Shown in pieces: positions 1-10,911 of a DNA stretch of 64,000 nt. Position numbers and translations under genes: made by a program. This DNA is from Onchocerca volvulus (lineage: Eukaryota; Nematoda; Chromadorea; Rhabditida; Onchocercidae), in assembly GCA_000499405.2 (NCBI GenBank), contig HG738137.1:14997661-15061660 (forward strand), written 5' to 3'. The notes below the pieces were generated by a model. The model made no database searches and was not told the DNA's origin. It saw nothing but the letters and a program-made list of their open reading frames with translations. Numbering within the stretch: position 1 is the first letter of the stretch; each line of letters begins with the position of its first letter.

Positions 1-19
1 AGATTACTTAATTAATAAT

Positions 20-33
20 AATTTGATAATAAT

Positions 34-98
<65 letters not shown>

Positions 99-265
99 TA
101 ATAATAATAATAATTAGTAATAACAATAATAATTGATAATAATAATAATTAATAATAATAACAATTAATAGTAATTAATAATAATAATTGACAATAATAA
201 TAATTAATAATAACAACTAATAATAATAGTAGTTAATAATAATAATTAATAATTAATAATAATGA
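20..265. repeat. AAT/ATA microsatellite, partly degenerate
   Basis: An (AAT)n tract, pure from about 35 to 98 and then interrupted by AATTAATAAT, CAAT and AGT variants up to about 265. It lies just upstream of the first visible exon of the inositol-transporter gene and is probably intronic. No coding signal is seen in it. Confidence 0.9.
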
Positions 266-409
266 TAATAAAGAATAAACCAATCAAAGAAGAAAAATTA
301 TATTTGCCTATTTTAATATTCACTGAGAAATTTTCGCCTAGTTAATTCGGAATTCTTAAGCTTTCTAAACATTGATATTCTTGCACAAAAGAAAATCGAT
401 TAATTTCAG

Positions 410-2010
410 TTATTGTTTACCGATTGATCAAAACGCAAGTACAACTGGATCAAAATCATTGATCGGTCCATGCTCTCAAACAAATCATTCCATATGGTAT
501 GATTGGATGGATGATTACTGTGCTACAGGATATATCGTACTACTTCTGGTTCCACTTGTAACTTTCATCGTATTCTTTGCTTGTGGTATAAATATTCATT
601 CAAATTTTGATCATTTAAATTTTATCAAATTTTGAATTTTAACGTTTACACGTGTCATAAATGTTATTCTAAATATATGAAAAATCTTAATTAATACCTT
701 CGTAACTTTTAGGTCAAATTTATTCTTTGCTATTCATAAATTTTCTTTCTTTTTTTCTTCTTTTGTAAAACATAATGAATAAAGCTATTTTTTTTTTTTT
801 CATTTCTTGTTGTTTAAAGTTTGACAAAAAAAAAAACAAAAAAAACAAAAAAACAAAAATTCCAATTGATTTGAAAATTTTTTAGAAAGAATGATAAAGC
901 AAATTTTATTACCTCATTTCACCTTGCTTATTTCATTAATTGTTTGAAATTAATTAAATTGTTCAATTTAGTAGCAAAAGGAAAATAATTAATGCTAGTA
1001 AGAATAGTTTGCCACTAATTTTTACTCCATTTTGTAGCATTCAAAACAACACTAAAATTAATAACAGCAAACAGCAAATTTGATCTGAAAGTTGTAAAGC
1101 TAATTAAAATCTTTTGGATAATATCATTTTAAATAACAAAAAAGAAAAAAAAAAGAATATATATATGAATGATTATTTCTTACAAAAGAAATAAAACTTC
1201 AAGATGATTATCAAACTTTACCGCGAAAAATCAAGAAAAATAGAAAAAAATAAGAAACTAAATATATTTTCAAAAATCTGAAATCAATAATAACTAGATA
1301 ATTAAAGTAACTATTTTCAGGTTATGCACCATCTTCATGGGTAATTAATGCGGAAATTTATCCCATGTGGGCACGAAGTATTTGTGTTAGTATTTCTGCT
1401 TTTTGCAATTGGCTTTTTGATATTATCGCCTCCACATCTTTCATCTTATTGATCAAAAATGTTGGAAGAGATGGTAAGAATTTCAGGAGAAAATTTTAGT
1501 TTTATTTCAAAAATTTTCGTCAAACTATACGAAATTAATATTAAACAAAAAAAAAAGAAGTACTGATAAAACTACTTGGGTCACTTACGTGATCTATTTT
1601 GTAATCGATAACTGAGCTATAATCAAGCACGAATATATTTATATTTGTGAATTTTTACGAAAGTACGATTTTAATTCTTTATTCATCATGTTTGATCTAA
1701 TCATTTGCTAATATTTCGAATTTTAGCAAAAATCTAATTTTTTTTTTTCATTGTACTGTAAATTTTGAAATTTCTGGAAATTTCAGCAGCTTTCTTCATC
1801 TATGCAGCTCTTACAATGGTTGCATTCGTATTCTTTTTTATTTTTTTATCCGAAACGAAAGGGACAAGTTTGGAAGATTTGGAAATGGGAACTAAAGTTA
1901 ACCGGAAACCTATGATACTCAAGTGTTCCGATTCTTTTTTCCAATCAGAAAAAAAACGTGAAACAAATGCAGTTTTTGAAGAAAAAACGAATTTTATTAA
2001 TCGAAATTAG
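410..2010 (+). CDS. SLC2A13: H+/myo-inositol cotransporter-like MFS protein (HMIT type), C-terminal part
   Basis: Partial gene; the 5' exons lie left of the window. Exons 410-585, 1321-1473 and 1787-2010 (TAG stop) join in frame with TTTCAG acceptors and GTATAA/GTAAGA donors. The first exon gives the end of a Cys-containing extracellular loop (YCLPID, then WMDDYCATGY) and a membrane helix. Exon 2 gives GYAPSSWVINAEIYPMWARS, the conserved block before helix 11 that includes the NAEIYP..WAR signature. Exon 3 gives the last helix and SETKGTSLEDLE, which matches the PETKG(x)LEE tail of sugar transporters. The long Cys-containing loop before the NxEIYPxWAR block is typical of HMIT/SLC2A13 rather than GLUTs. 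By family, it is a plasma-membrane or vesicular proton-coupled inositol symporter. The cytoplasmic tail after the signature is short (about 48 residues) and lysine-rich. A C. elegans counterpart would be one of the hmit-1 paralogues; I cannot say which. Confidence 0.88.
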
Positions 2011-2504
2011 CATTTATTTACATAAATACAAACAACAAAAAGAAAAAAAAAATGGAAAAACAATTTAAAACTATTACATAGATCATTGAAAAAAGACAAA
2101 GCAAAAACTATGCTTAGAAATTTTGTCGTTTCTAAAATGATGAAATTAAATTTTTATAAAAAATTCTGAAGATAAAAGAAATTTAAATAACTTAAGAAAG
2201 AAGTTAAAAGTTAACCTGAAGAAAAAGAATAGTACTCCGTTACTACAATTAAAATCATAACTGTGACATAACATCTAATGTTTCATGTTAACTGTTGTTA
2301 TGAAAGAAATATTATTGAATTTGAATTTCATAAACTATTGTTTAGTAGCATATATTATTGTATTCCATTTTTCAAAAAATCCAAAAATTTCATTTATCCT
2401 GTAATTTTTCATCAAATTCTCAATTTGTTGTGAAAAAAAAAAAAAAAAAAAACTCTAAATTGATCAAAATCTTTAAACTGATAGTAACATGAAAATTTTT
2501 CGCA

Positions 2505-2510
2505 TTTATT
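2505..2510 (-). terminator. Candidate polyadenylation signal of MED20
   Basis: AATAAA on the minus strand about 31 bases after the MED20 stop codon. It lies in the 530-bp gap between the convergent MED20 and inositol-transporter genes. Confidence 0.5.
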
Positions 2511-2540
2511 TGTTTGGAATATACAAAAATGAATAGATTT

Positions 2541-3134
2541 TTATGTTTTTTTCCGCATATTTTGAAAAATATCTAAATATTGATGCATCGTATCAAGGGC
2601 ACTATACGGTTCTGGTTGAGCTTTTTGCAAAACTAATGGTTTATCAGCTACATGATCCGGAAAAAACATTGCTATAAATTCTTGCAAAAAATTACCACAT
2701 TGTGATGCTACGCAAGATGGTGCATATTCAACTTCAACGATAACACCTTTGCTGATTACACCCATTGAAGCATTACCGGTACGAATGATAAAATCTTGTA
2801 ATGTATATTCATGACCGGAAACTTCGAATTTTCCCGCAGTATCTTGTACCAATCCGGAACTGAGTTTTGCCAAAATACAATCAAATCCACGATCGGATAT
2901 CGCTCGCGGACAATGTTTTTGCTTTTCATTCGGTGCTATTGTAAAAGTACTTTGTGGGAAACGTGAATGATGTAGGATGAATACATGATTGATAGCTCCT
3001 TGAACATTGTCACTTGGCTTAAATGGCGTAGAATCAACCGTAAAAATGCCACCTTTTACGCCACCTTCTCCTTCAATTGCACGTTCAATGCTAACAGCAC
3101 TTTTGTCCGTTTCAAAAACCCACGCAACACCCAT
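2541..3134 (-). CDS. MED20: Mediator complex subunit 20
   Basis: Intact single-exon frame of 197 codons plus stop. MED20 (TRFP) is a head-module subunit of the nuclear Mediator complex, which bridges transcription factors and RNA polymerase II. The protein starts MGVAWVFE, like the MGVxxV start of animal MED20. It carries the family blocks in order: FTVDSTPF, then HHSRFPQSTFTIAPNE (about residues 54-70), a FDCILAKL segment, YTLQDFIIRTGNASMG, then GVIVEVEYAPSCVASQC near residue 137 (animal form GISVEVEYGPCVVASDC), and a C-terminal DTMHQYLDIFQNMRKKT (animal form DTMVQYMELFNKIRKQ). Length is close to the roughly 210 residues of vertebrate MED20. No intron is needed, which is unusual next to its intron-rich neighbours but compatible with the full domain. 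It diverges from LHPP and converges with the inositol transporter. C. elegans name: mdt-20. Confidence 0.93.
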   Translation of the reverse strand: MGVAWVFETDKSAVSIERAIEGEGGVKGGIFTVDSTPFKPSDNVQGAINHVFILHHSRFPQSTFTIAPNEKQKHCPRAISDRGFDCILAKLSSGLVQDTAGKFEVSGHEYTLQDFIIRTGNASMGVISKGVIVEVEYAPSCVASQCGNFLQEFIAMFFPDHVADKPLVLQKAQPEPYSALDTMHQYLDIFQNMRKKT

Positions 3135-4676
3135 ATTTCTATCGTTTATCGTCTTGTTTTCTTAATCCATAGAGCGAAAAAAAATTCTGCAAAATATGAA
3201 ACAAAATATTACATTTTTAATCGGGAATAAAGCAAATTGCAAAAAAAAGAATAACAAATGTATAAATTAACTTCTTAATTCAAAGTTTGATAAAAAAAAA
3301 TTTTTTAGAAAATATTTCCAGGAATTGTCGAGATTCATTTAATATTAATGGGAAGCAAAAAGAAAAGAAAAAAAGTGCAATGAAAAGAGCAAATATTAGT
3401 ATAGTGCAATCAAAAATTCTTTTCTGTTCCATTACTAAGTTTTAAGTGTACATAAGTACAAAAATACGTAATTACGTCCATAATTGTGTCAGAAACTGAA
3501 ATATCTCTATCATGGAATTTTTATATTTCAATAAATCGAAAATTACAAACAATTCAAATTTCTATCATTTATATGTCACATAAAATAGAATCACGAACTG
3601 TGTAATGCAAAAATATATGACTATAGGTTATGTCATAGAAAATTATGCAATACATTTCATTGTTAGGATTTAATTTGACACAAATTTCTACTCATTTCTA
3701 ACTAATAATTAAAAATGGATTGAAAATGAATTGAAATTCAGAAAAGTAGAAGGGAAAATTGAGAGAAAAGAAAGATTGATAAGATTCTTAACATAGAGAA
3801 CTTTTAGAGATTTAAATGAGAAAAAAAAAAAAAAACTCAATAGTAGTTCAGAATGAAAAGGAAACTATTACCGAGAAAAATATTAGGCAAAATGAAACAA
3901 AATAAAACTAGTTTCAGCAATTCGAATCCAAACCTAAAGATTGCAATCTGATATTCAAGTTGCGAAAAGAAGGGATCGGTGGACAAAACATAAGTCGGGA
4001 AATTTCCCAGCTAACTTTCGCGCGGCATTCTCTGTAAACCGGGGAAATAGGAAGCATAACATATTGCGGGAAGTTTGGACGAAATTTTTTTTTCCTTAAT
4101 TTTCCACTAATTTTGCAATTATTGGAATTTCTAATTAATCTAAATAAATTTTAGATGGATTGCTTCCAATTGAATGTTTACGAGTATTTTATTCCGCTTG
4201 AATATTTTGTTTTTAGCTTTGAAATTCGTTCCTGTGATTCATGATTCTTTTCAGTTAATTTATAATTATTTATCAGTTTGTTTAATAGATTAAGCTATGA
4301 ATTCTTTTATTCGCCAAGTAACTAATTAATTAATTTGTTGTTAATCACCCGCTTTCGAATGATGATATAAAGAAAGTTTTAGCGAAAGTTTATGATATAG
4401 TGTAATATCTTTTGTTTTAAGAAATAGATCTATAGAAAGTTTCATTCATTATTTGTTTTTTGATATCTTTTAAATTATGCACAATTGTTGAAAATATTTC
4501 CTGAGATCATTCTGTTCATGTTAAATAATTTTATTTTTATTATTTATTGAAACTTAAGCATTTTCGCATATAGATTTTCCCTGATTAAGTTTTCATAATT
4601 TTCGATAATTTGCACTTCACAAAAATTGTTCATCTGCGTTTTTTCATTTCTTTGTAGCTGTTTTCTTTTCCAGGTA
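3135..4676. promoter_or_regulatory. Shared intergenic region between divergent MED20 and LHPP
   Basis: A 1.5-kb gene-free interval between divergent starts. Most of it is AT-rich. One GC-richer island at about 3960-4080 contains a CGCGCGGC core and ACCGGGG, and it is the only non-AT-rich patch here. It is the best candidate for a bidirectional core promoter. No specific factor site could be assigned. Confidence 0.35.
4660..4673 (+). other. Possible SL trans-splice (or cis-splice) acceptor before LHPP ATG
   Basis: The sequence TGTTTTCTTTTCCAG ends 3 bases before the ATG at 4677. A pyrimidine-rich acceptor this close to the start codon is the usual arrangement for spliced-leader addition in nematodes. 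It could equally be the 3' end of a 5'-UTR intron. Confidence 0.45.
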
Positions 4677-6112
4677 ATGAATCTCAATAATAAACCAGTA
4701 AAGGGTTTCCTTTTGGATATTACTGGTGTTTTATACAATAGTGATCCAAGTAGGATGGGACGTGTTATAGAGGGATCAGTAGAAGCAGTTAATAGGTTTT
4801 TCTTTTCCTTTAATTCTTTTGAAAAAATTAGGATTTATTAATTTCCTTGTTTAAAAATTATTTGGATTCTTTTTATCAAGAAATAATCTTTATTAAGAAT
4901 ATTTTAAAATGCGTTGAAACGTTGTGACATCATTTTATTTATCGGCAAATGTCGAACTAAAATAAATATTTTGATATCTTCATGAGGTAGTCAATAACTA
5001 AACAAATAAATGGAGAGAAAATAATAGCTGAATTTTTAAATTAATGAACATTTTAGCATTTTCTAATTTATAACTAAATGTTTATTATCAATGGAAGCAT
5101 AATTTAGAATTTGTTAGTTTAATCCTAACTTAGCATTTCTCTATATCATCTCTTTTCAAGTTACATATCAAGTTTTTAACATTTGAAATAGATTTGCCTG
5201 TATAAAGAGCTGTTTATTTGAACTTTTTCCATTTAAAATTTGAAATTTCAAGTTTAAATGGTTGAATTTCAGATTGTATGCTGAAAGTGTAGTCCGATTT
5301 GTAACAAATGAGAGTACACGTAGCCGTAAACATTTATTTGAAAAGTTGACAAGGCTTGGATTCACTCTGAAGGAAGAGCATATTTTCATGCCGATTCCAG
5401 AAGCGAAACGATATATTAAGGAGCATAATCTTAGACCACATATATTGGTACATAAAGGTTTGTTATAAAGTTTTCATGCAGTTCGTCATGTTCTTAAATT
5501 CAAGTCACAAACTTAACTTTTTGAATTTAGTTCCCAATATTTTTTACCATCTGAAAAAAATCTAATAAATTTTATGTTTTATTCAAGGTATCGTGAATGA
5601 ATTTGAAGATCTCGATACAAGCAATCCAAACTGTGTCTTGTTGGGAGATGCTGAAGAAGGATTTACCTATGAATCAATGAATGCCGCTTTTCGAGTCTTA
5701 CATACTTTGAGTGATCCTTTGATTATTAGTTTAGGTTTTGGGTTAGTTTCATTATGTTAGTAGTTTAGGACATAATGCATACTGTAATATTTTTAAAAAA
5801 ATCAGAGCAAATCATTGATCACTGCATCTTAATTTATGATTAATAGATATTTCCTTCTTTTTTTCTTAGCTGCTTTATGAATTTTTTTATGATTTAGTTT
5901 GAGCAAAAATTACACTATCTGGTGTTAAAAGCAAATTCATTAGTTCATTGAAAAGTAGTGGTTAAAAAGTATGTGATGACATGTAAACTTGACAAAAAAC
6001 TCCTTATAGAATCGAGTATGTCATAATTTAGATTTTAATTGAAAATAATTTAGAAAGATTAAGAAGGAAAGTTTAGAAAACGGATGATTATTTTCCTTTT
6101 TCTTTTTCTTTT

Positions 6113-6164
<52 letters not shown>

Positions 6165-7161
6165 TTTGAAGCTGATGATGAATTTATTATAAAAGTCTTG
6201 TTTCAGAAAATTTTATCAACGAATAGATGGACCGTGTATGGACGTTGCTGGTTTTGTACGTGCATTGCAGTACGCATGTGATGCACGAACTTTTATTATA
6301 GGCAAACCAGAAAAACAACTGTTCAAAGCTGCCACTGATGATATGGGTCTAATGACCGATGAGGTTAATCATTTTTTAAAATACAAAGAAATTGAAATAC
6401 AAATTATGCTATGAAATGCAATTTCATGAGAAATTCTCTTTTATTTTTTAGTAGCACTATGTTTTTTATATATTAGTAGTAGTATTTATTGTTCTCTCTC
6501 TCTCTCCATGTCTTTTTTTCTTCTCTCTCTTACTTTTCTTCACCAACTATTCTAAATCTATAAAGAAAGGAAAAAAATAGAGTATCTTTTAAATATATAA
6601 TAATGATAAATTGTTCTCCAGTACTAGTTTTTCTTTTGAAAAATTGGCTGAAACGAAATTAAGAACTGTTAATAAAGAAATACGATTTAGGTTGTAATGA
6701 TTGGTGATGATATTGTATCGGATATCGGTGGAGCGCAGAAAGCTGGAATTAGAGGTGTACAAGTACGAACAGGAAAATGGAGGTAAGAAAAAAAAATTTT
6801 ATTTGAAGGAATTTTGCATGTATTAAGATGTTTCCACAAAGAATTTAAGGTTATATCAGCAAAAATAATTTTCAGATAAAAATTTTTCCTTGTTTTTATA
6901 TTAATTCCAAATTGAAAAATTCATTCATTTTTGCAAACTATAAATGATTTCGACTTGTTGGAATATGAAGGCGAGATTTTTTAGATGAATTGTAATATAA
7001 TTGTCATGAAATTAGTTATCTTGATAACGAGTCATTCTTTTTCAGAATGCTTTGTTCCGTTTTTCAGAGAATCTTGGATGAATCATAGTATCAAACCAGA
7101 CTTATTAGTTGATGACTTACGATCTGCTGTAGAAATGCTTTTGAAGAAAAAAGGAAACTGA
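4677..7161 (+). CDS. LHPP: LHPP-like HAD phosphatase (phospholysine/phosphohistidine inorganic pyrophosphate phosphatase)
   Basis: Complete six-exon gene: 4677-4795, 5273-5457, 5588-5741, 6207-6363, 6691-6782, 7068-7161 (TGA). All phases agree and give 266 residues; human LHPP has 270. LHPP is a cytosolic HAD-family enzyme that hydrolyses inorganic pyrophosphate and P-N bonds in phospholysine and phosphohistidine. Motif I is LLDITGVLY with nucleophile D14. Motif II is FVTNES (T51), near-identical to FCTNES of LHPP. Motif III is IIGKPEKQLF (K186) and motif IV is MIGDDIVSDIGGAQ (D211, D216). DTSNPNCVLLGDAEEGFTYE and QVRTGKWR are LHPP-specific blocks and separate it from HDHD2, which was the alternative. 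The position two after D14 is T rather than the Asp of classical HAD phosphatases; human LHPP has Ser there. The intron before exon 4 holds a 49-base T run. Confidence 0.93.
6115..6163 (+). repeat. T49 homopolymer in LHPP intron 3
   Basis: An uninterrupted run of 49 T preceded by (CTTTTT)n, ending about 43 bases before the exon-4 acceptor at 6206. The tract itself may be length-variable or an assembly artefact. Confidence 0.85.
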
Positions 7162-7249
7162 AATAATTGTAGTCTATCGCTAGTATGATGTAAAAAGGTA
7201 TTTGGTATTTCTGTTTCGTTATTATTAGTATATATTGAAAGCTAATTCA

Positions 7250-7255
7250 AATAAA
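7250..7255 (+). terminator. Candidate polyadenylation signal of LHPP
   Basis: AATAAA about 89 bases after the LHPP stop codon. It is the first exact hexamer downstream on this strand. Confidence 0.5.
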
Positions 7256-7259
7256 ATGT

Positions 7260-10200
7260 TTCATTTAAAAGTTTTCTTTTATATCTGTAAGTATGTTTAA
7301 AAAAGAATGAATATACAATGGGATCTTAAAAAAAAAAAAAAAGAAAAAAAAAACCATTTTTGGTAACCAGTTTTATAAAAAAAAAAAACGATTTGATACA
7401 GAAAAAACCAAAAAAAAAAAAAACCACCAATCAATTCCCTTAATTTACAGTCGCCAGAATAAATTAAATGGAGAAATGAAAAATGTTTTGAAAGTAAAGA
7501 TTATTTTTATAAACCAGATTTCAATTTCTGTATCAAATTAAATTGTTTAGTGTTTTCATTATTTGCACTGTGTTGGAAATTAAAACTTCCATTAATTTCA
7601 ATCGTCATTCGATTAAACACGAATTAATTTTGTTCGCTAAATTTCATGTTACATTTCACTTTGTAAATAATTCCGGAAAATTTTCTCTTTTTTGATAGTA
7701 TTTCTTTTTTCTGCAATAAAATTTCTGCTGTAAGCTGGAAATGTGAAATTGATTAAATCAGGAAGGACGTGAATATTACATTTCAATTAAAACGCATCAT
7801 TATTCTTATGAAATAGAGATTTTTTACATACATATTGGTTATAGCTCGGAATTGCAAATTTCCTGAAGAACGTACTCGAATTTAGCTGAATAATGTGGTA
7901 TCTTAGATTTAATCCTTAATTACTTGGAATAAGAAGACGTAAATAACCGCTTGTTAGATCATGATGAATTCAGTCGTACAATTATAATAATAATAATTAA
8001 CAATATAAATTTCGAGCATTAAAATTGGAAAATTCTGAATAGAAATTCATATTCTATTCATTCGTTTACTTCTACTTGGTATTCATATTACAAATATAAT
8101 CCGCTCTAGGTAATCGAAATAATATTTTTATATTTTTTCAGTAATTATTATCATTATTAGAATGGAACGCCAAAAAGCATTTCAATCAATTGTTTAAAAA
8201 AAAATTCATTTAATTAATCAAGTGGACTGAACTAGAAAATTTTTAAATGAAAAAAAAGGAAAAATCTTGTTTTCAATTTAATCAATTTTGTATTATTCAA
8301 ATAACAAATATATCTATATGCCTTATATTCCAACCGCTTAGTAGATCAAGAAATTAATTAATTAATTTCATTTGCGATGTGTTTCATTGTATCGTCTTTA
8401 TTTGCCCTTTGCTTCATTTTTTTTTTTTTTTTGTTTGTTTGTTTTTTCTTTTTATTTTATTCCGTTGTTTTTTCAAATTAACACACTTTTTTTTTAATCC
8501 ATTGGCTACTTTCATAAATAGACGCATTGTTCAACATTTAGGAAAATGAGATCATACGAAAACGAAAAGAAAAGAAAAAAAAAAATGAAAAATACATTAC
8601 AAGCACAGGGAAAAAAAATTTAAAAAAAGAAAAAAAAAGGTAAGAAATAGCACATCAAAAGTAAATAATGAATATTATGGCGAAGAAGATTTGTGAAAGA
8701 ATAATACTTACTTATTATACTTTTCTCGCGTATTTAAAAAAAAAAATTAAAACGAAATGAAGAGAAAAAAAAACGACTTGAATTTGATATAATTTGAATT
8801 AAAATGATGAAGGAGAGAAAAATAAAAAATTAAAAAAGTTTTTGGAAAATTTTAGCCAAATAATATGGCACATTTTGTTGAAGAAAAAAGATGAAGAGAA
8901 AGATAGAAGATTTGAATGAAGAAGAAGAAGAAGAAAGTAATCATATGATTATAATTGAATTTTGAAAATTTTTGCTATGAAAAATTAGAAATCAATTTGA
9001 AAAATGTCGAATATATTTTTTTCAAAATGATAAAATAACAGAGAAAACATATATTTTTTTTTGTTTTTTTGTTTTTTGTTTTTTTTGTTTTTTATTATTA
9101 TTATTATTATCATAGAAGAATTCCTCATTATATTTTATATTAGCATAAATTTTATGTTAAAAGTTGTTTAGATTTATTAAAAATTGATCATAAAATTGAA
9201 CGAAGAAAAAAAATTTAAAATTTTCAATCTTTTCCAAAATTGATCAATCAAATTTGACTATTTTCTTTCCCGATAAACTAACGAGCATCAAAATGCTTCC
9301 TAATAATCATTTTAATTTGATATTTTCAAACTGATAAAAATAAGATTTACTTCATGTATGAACGCTAAAATTTTTAAGAATTAAATTTTGTGAATAATTA
9401 TCAGCAAAAAAAAAAAAGAAGAGGAAATTTTCTATTTCGAATAATTTGTGAAATTTCTCGTAAAATTTGCAAAATTTCTGCAAGAGATAAAAATTTCTTT
9501 GCTTCGTTCTTCAATATTATAGCAAAAAAAAAGTGAAAAAAAAAAAGAGGAAAAATGGAAAGGAAAAAAAAAGGGAAAGAAAAAAGTGGAAAAATTTTTG
9601 TTGACTAGATTTCTTCCAACAATACCAAAAAATTAGCTTATTTGTTAATTAATTTTTGTAAAGACATAATACATTCCACAATATATGTTAAGAAGAAAAA
9701 AAAAAGGATATTCTAAATCTGAATTAAGAAATATCGAATAAAAAATGATAAATTTAAATTTAATACAAATGAATAAATAAGTATGCAATTCATAAAAGAT
9801 AATAATTCATTTCGTGAAAATTTAAAATTACATTTAGCAAAAAACAATTAAATCAAATCAATCATTAAATAATAATAATACGAATACAATGAATGTTTAA
9901 AAAATTCCAGAAAAAAAATCAAAAATCAAAAAAATTTATTTAGAGGTAGAAATAATAATCAATATTTTTGCCTCAATAAAAAATTGATACCATAAATATT
10001 TTTTTACGGTACCATTTATCTAAGGTACCAGTTTTCAGTTGATAATTTATATACAAACATATATATGTATATATATATATATATATATTTCTATATATGT
10101 CCACAAATGATAATTAATACTTTGAAAAAACGATTTATATATGTCAAAATTTAAAAATTGATAATAATAATAATTCAGAAAAATTTTTGAGTAATTTTTA

Positions 10201-10343
10201 TTTCGCAAGAAAAAAGAAAAAAGACAACAAAAAAATTTTTCAACATTTTTGAAAATTCCTATTTTGCTAAAAATTGCAATTATGTTGCAAAATACCTGAG
10301 AAATATTAGGGAGCTGAGAGAATAGCATATATTATTATTATTA

Positions 10344-10379
<36 letters not shown>

Positions 10380-10872
10380 GTAATATTATTATTATTATAT
10401 TAAATTGAGAGAAATGAAATAACAATATTACCATTTCAATTTTAAATGAAAGAAAAGAAAAGTTATCAAAATGAAAATAAATAATAATAATAAAAAGAAT
10501 TATGAGAAAAAAAAACTATTTGGCATATAATATTGTTATCATCATCTTATCTTGCTCTTCATTTTTTTTTTTTTTTTTTTTAAAAGATTAAGATACTTTG
10601 ACATAATATTTTATGAATTTTTCTTTTTTTTTAAAGTCTAATTTTTTCCTTTTCATCTTACATCAATTACATGAATTGGAATAATAATTAATTTGAAAAA
10701 GAATGCGAATCGAAATAAAAATAATATACATTTTACAAATTGATTTCATTAGTAAATGAAATCAAAAAGTTGTTTCTTTAACGGAAAATTTTCTTCGTTT
10801 TTTTACTAAAAAGATTATTTCTCAAAATAATTTCCGATTTTCGATTTTCTTTTTTTGTTCCTCTTTCCTAAT
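7260..10872. other. Gene-free AT-rich interval
   Basis: Between the convergent 3' ends of LHPP and the zinc-finger gene. It holds A/T homopolymers, (TAA)n near 7984, (GAA)n near 8920, (AT)n near 10062-10090 and (ATT)n near 10331-10400. I found no conserved coding segment or RNA gene. Confidence 0.6.
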
Positions 10873-10878
10873 TTTATT
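10873..10878 (-). terminator. Candidate polyadenylation signal of the zinc-finger gene
   Basis: AATAAA on the minus strand about 34 bases past the stop codon at 10912-10914. Confidence 0.5.
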
Positions 10879-10911
10879 CCGTGTGTCATCAAAGTATCCT
10901 AAAATTCGATA

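Noticed and set aside
4981..5000. TGAGGTAGT resembling a let-7 seed
   Set aside because: Matches only the first nine bases, lies in an LHPP intron, and has no complementary arm nearby.
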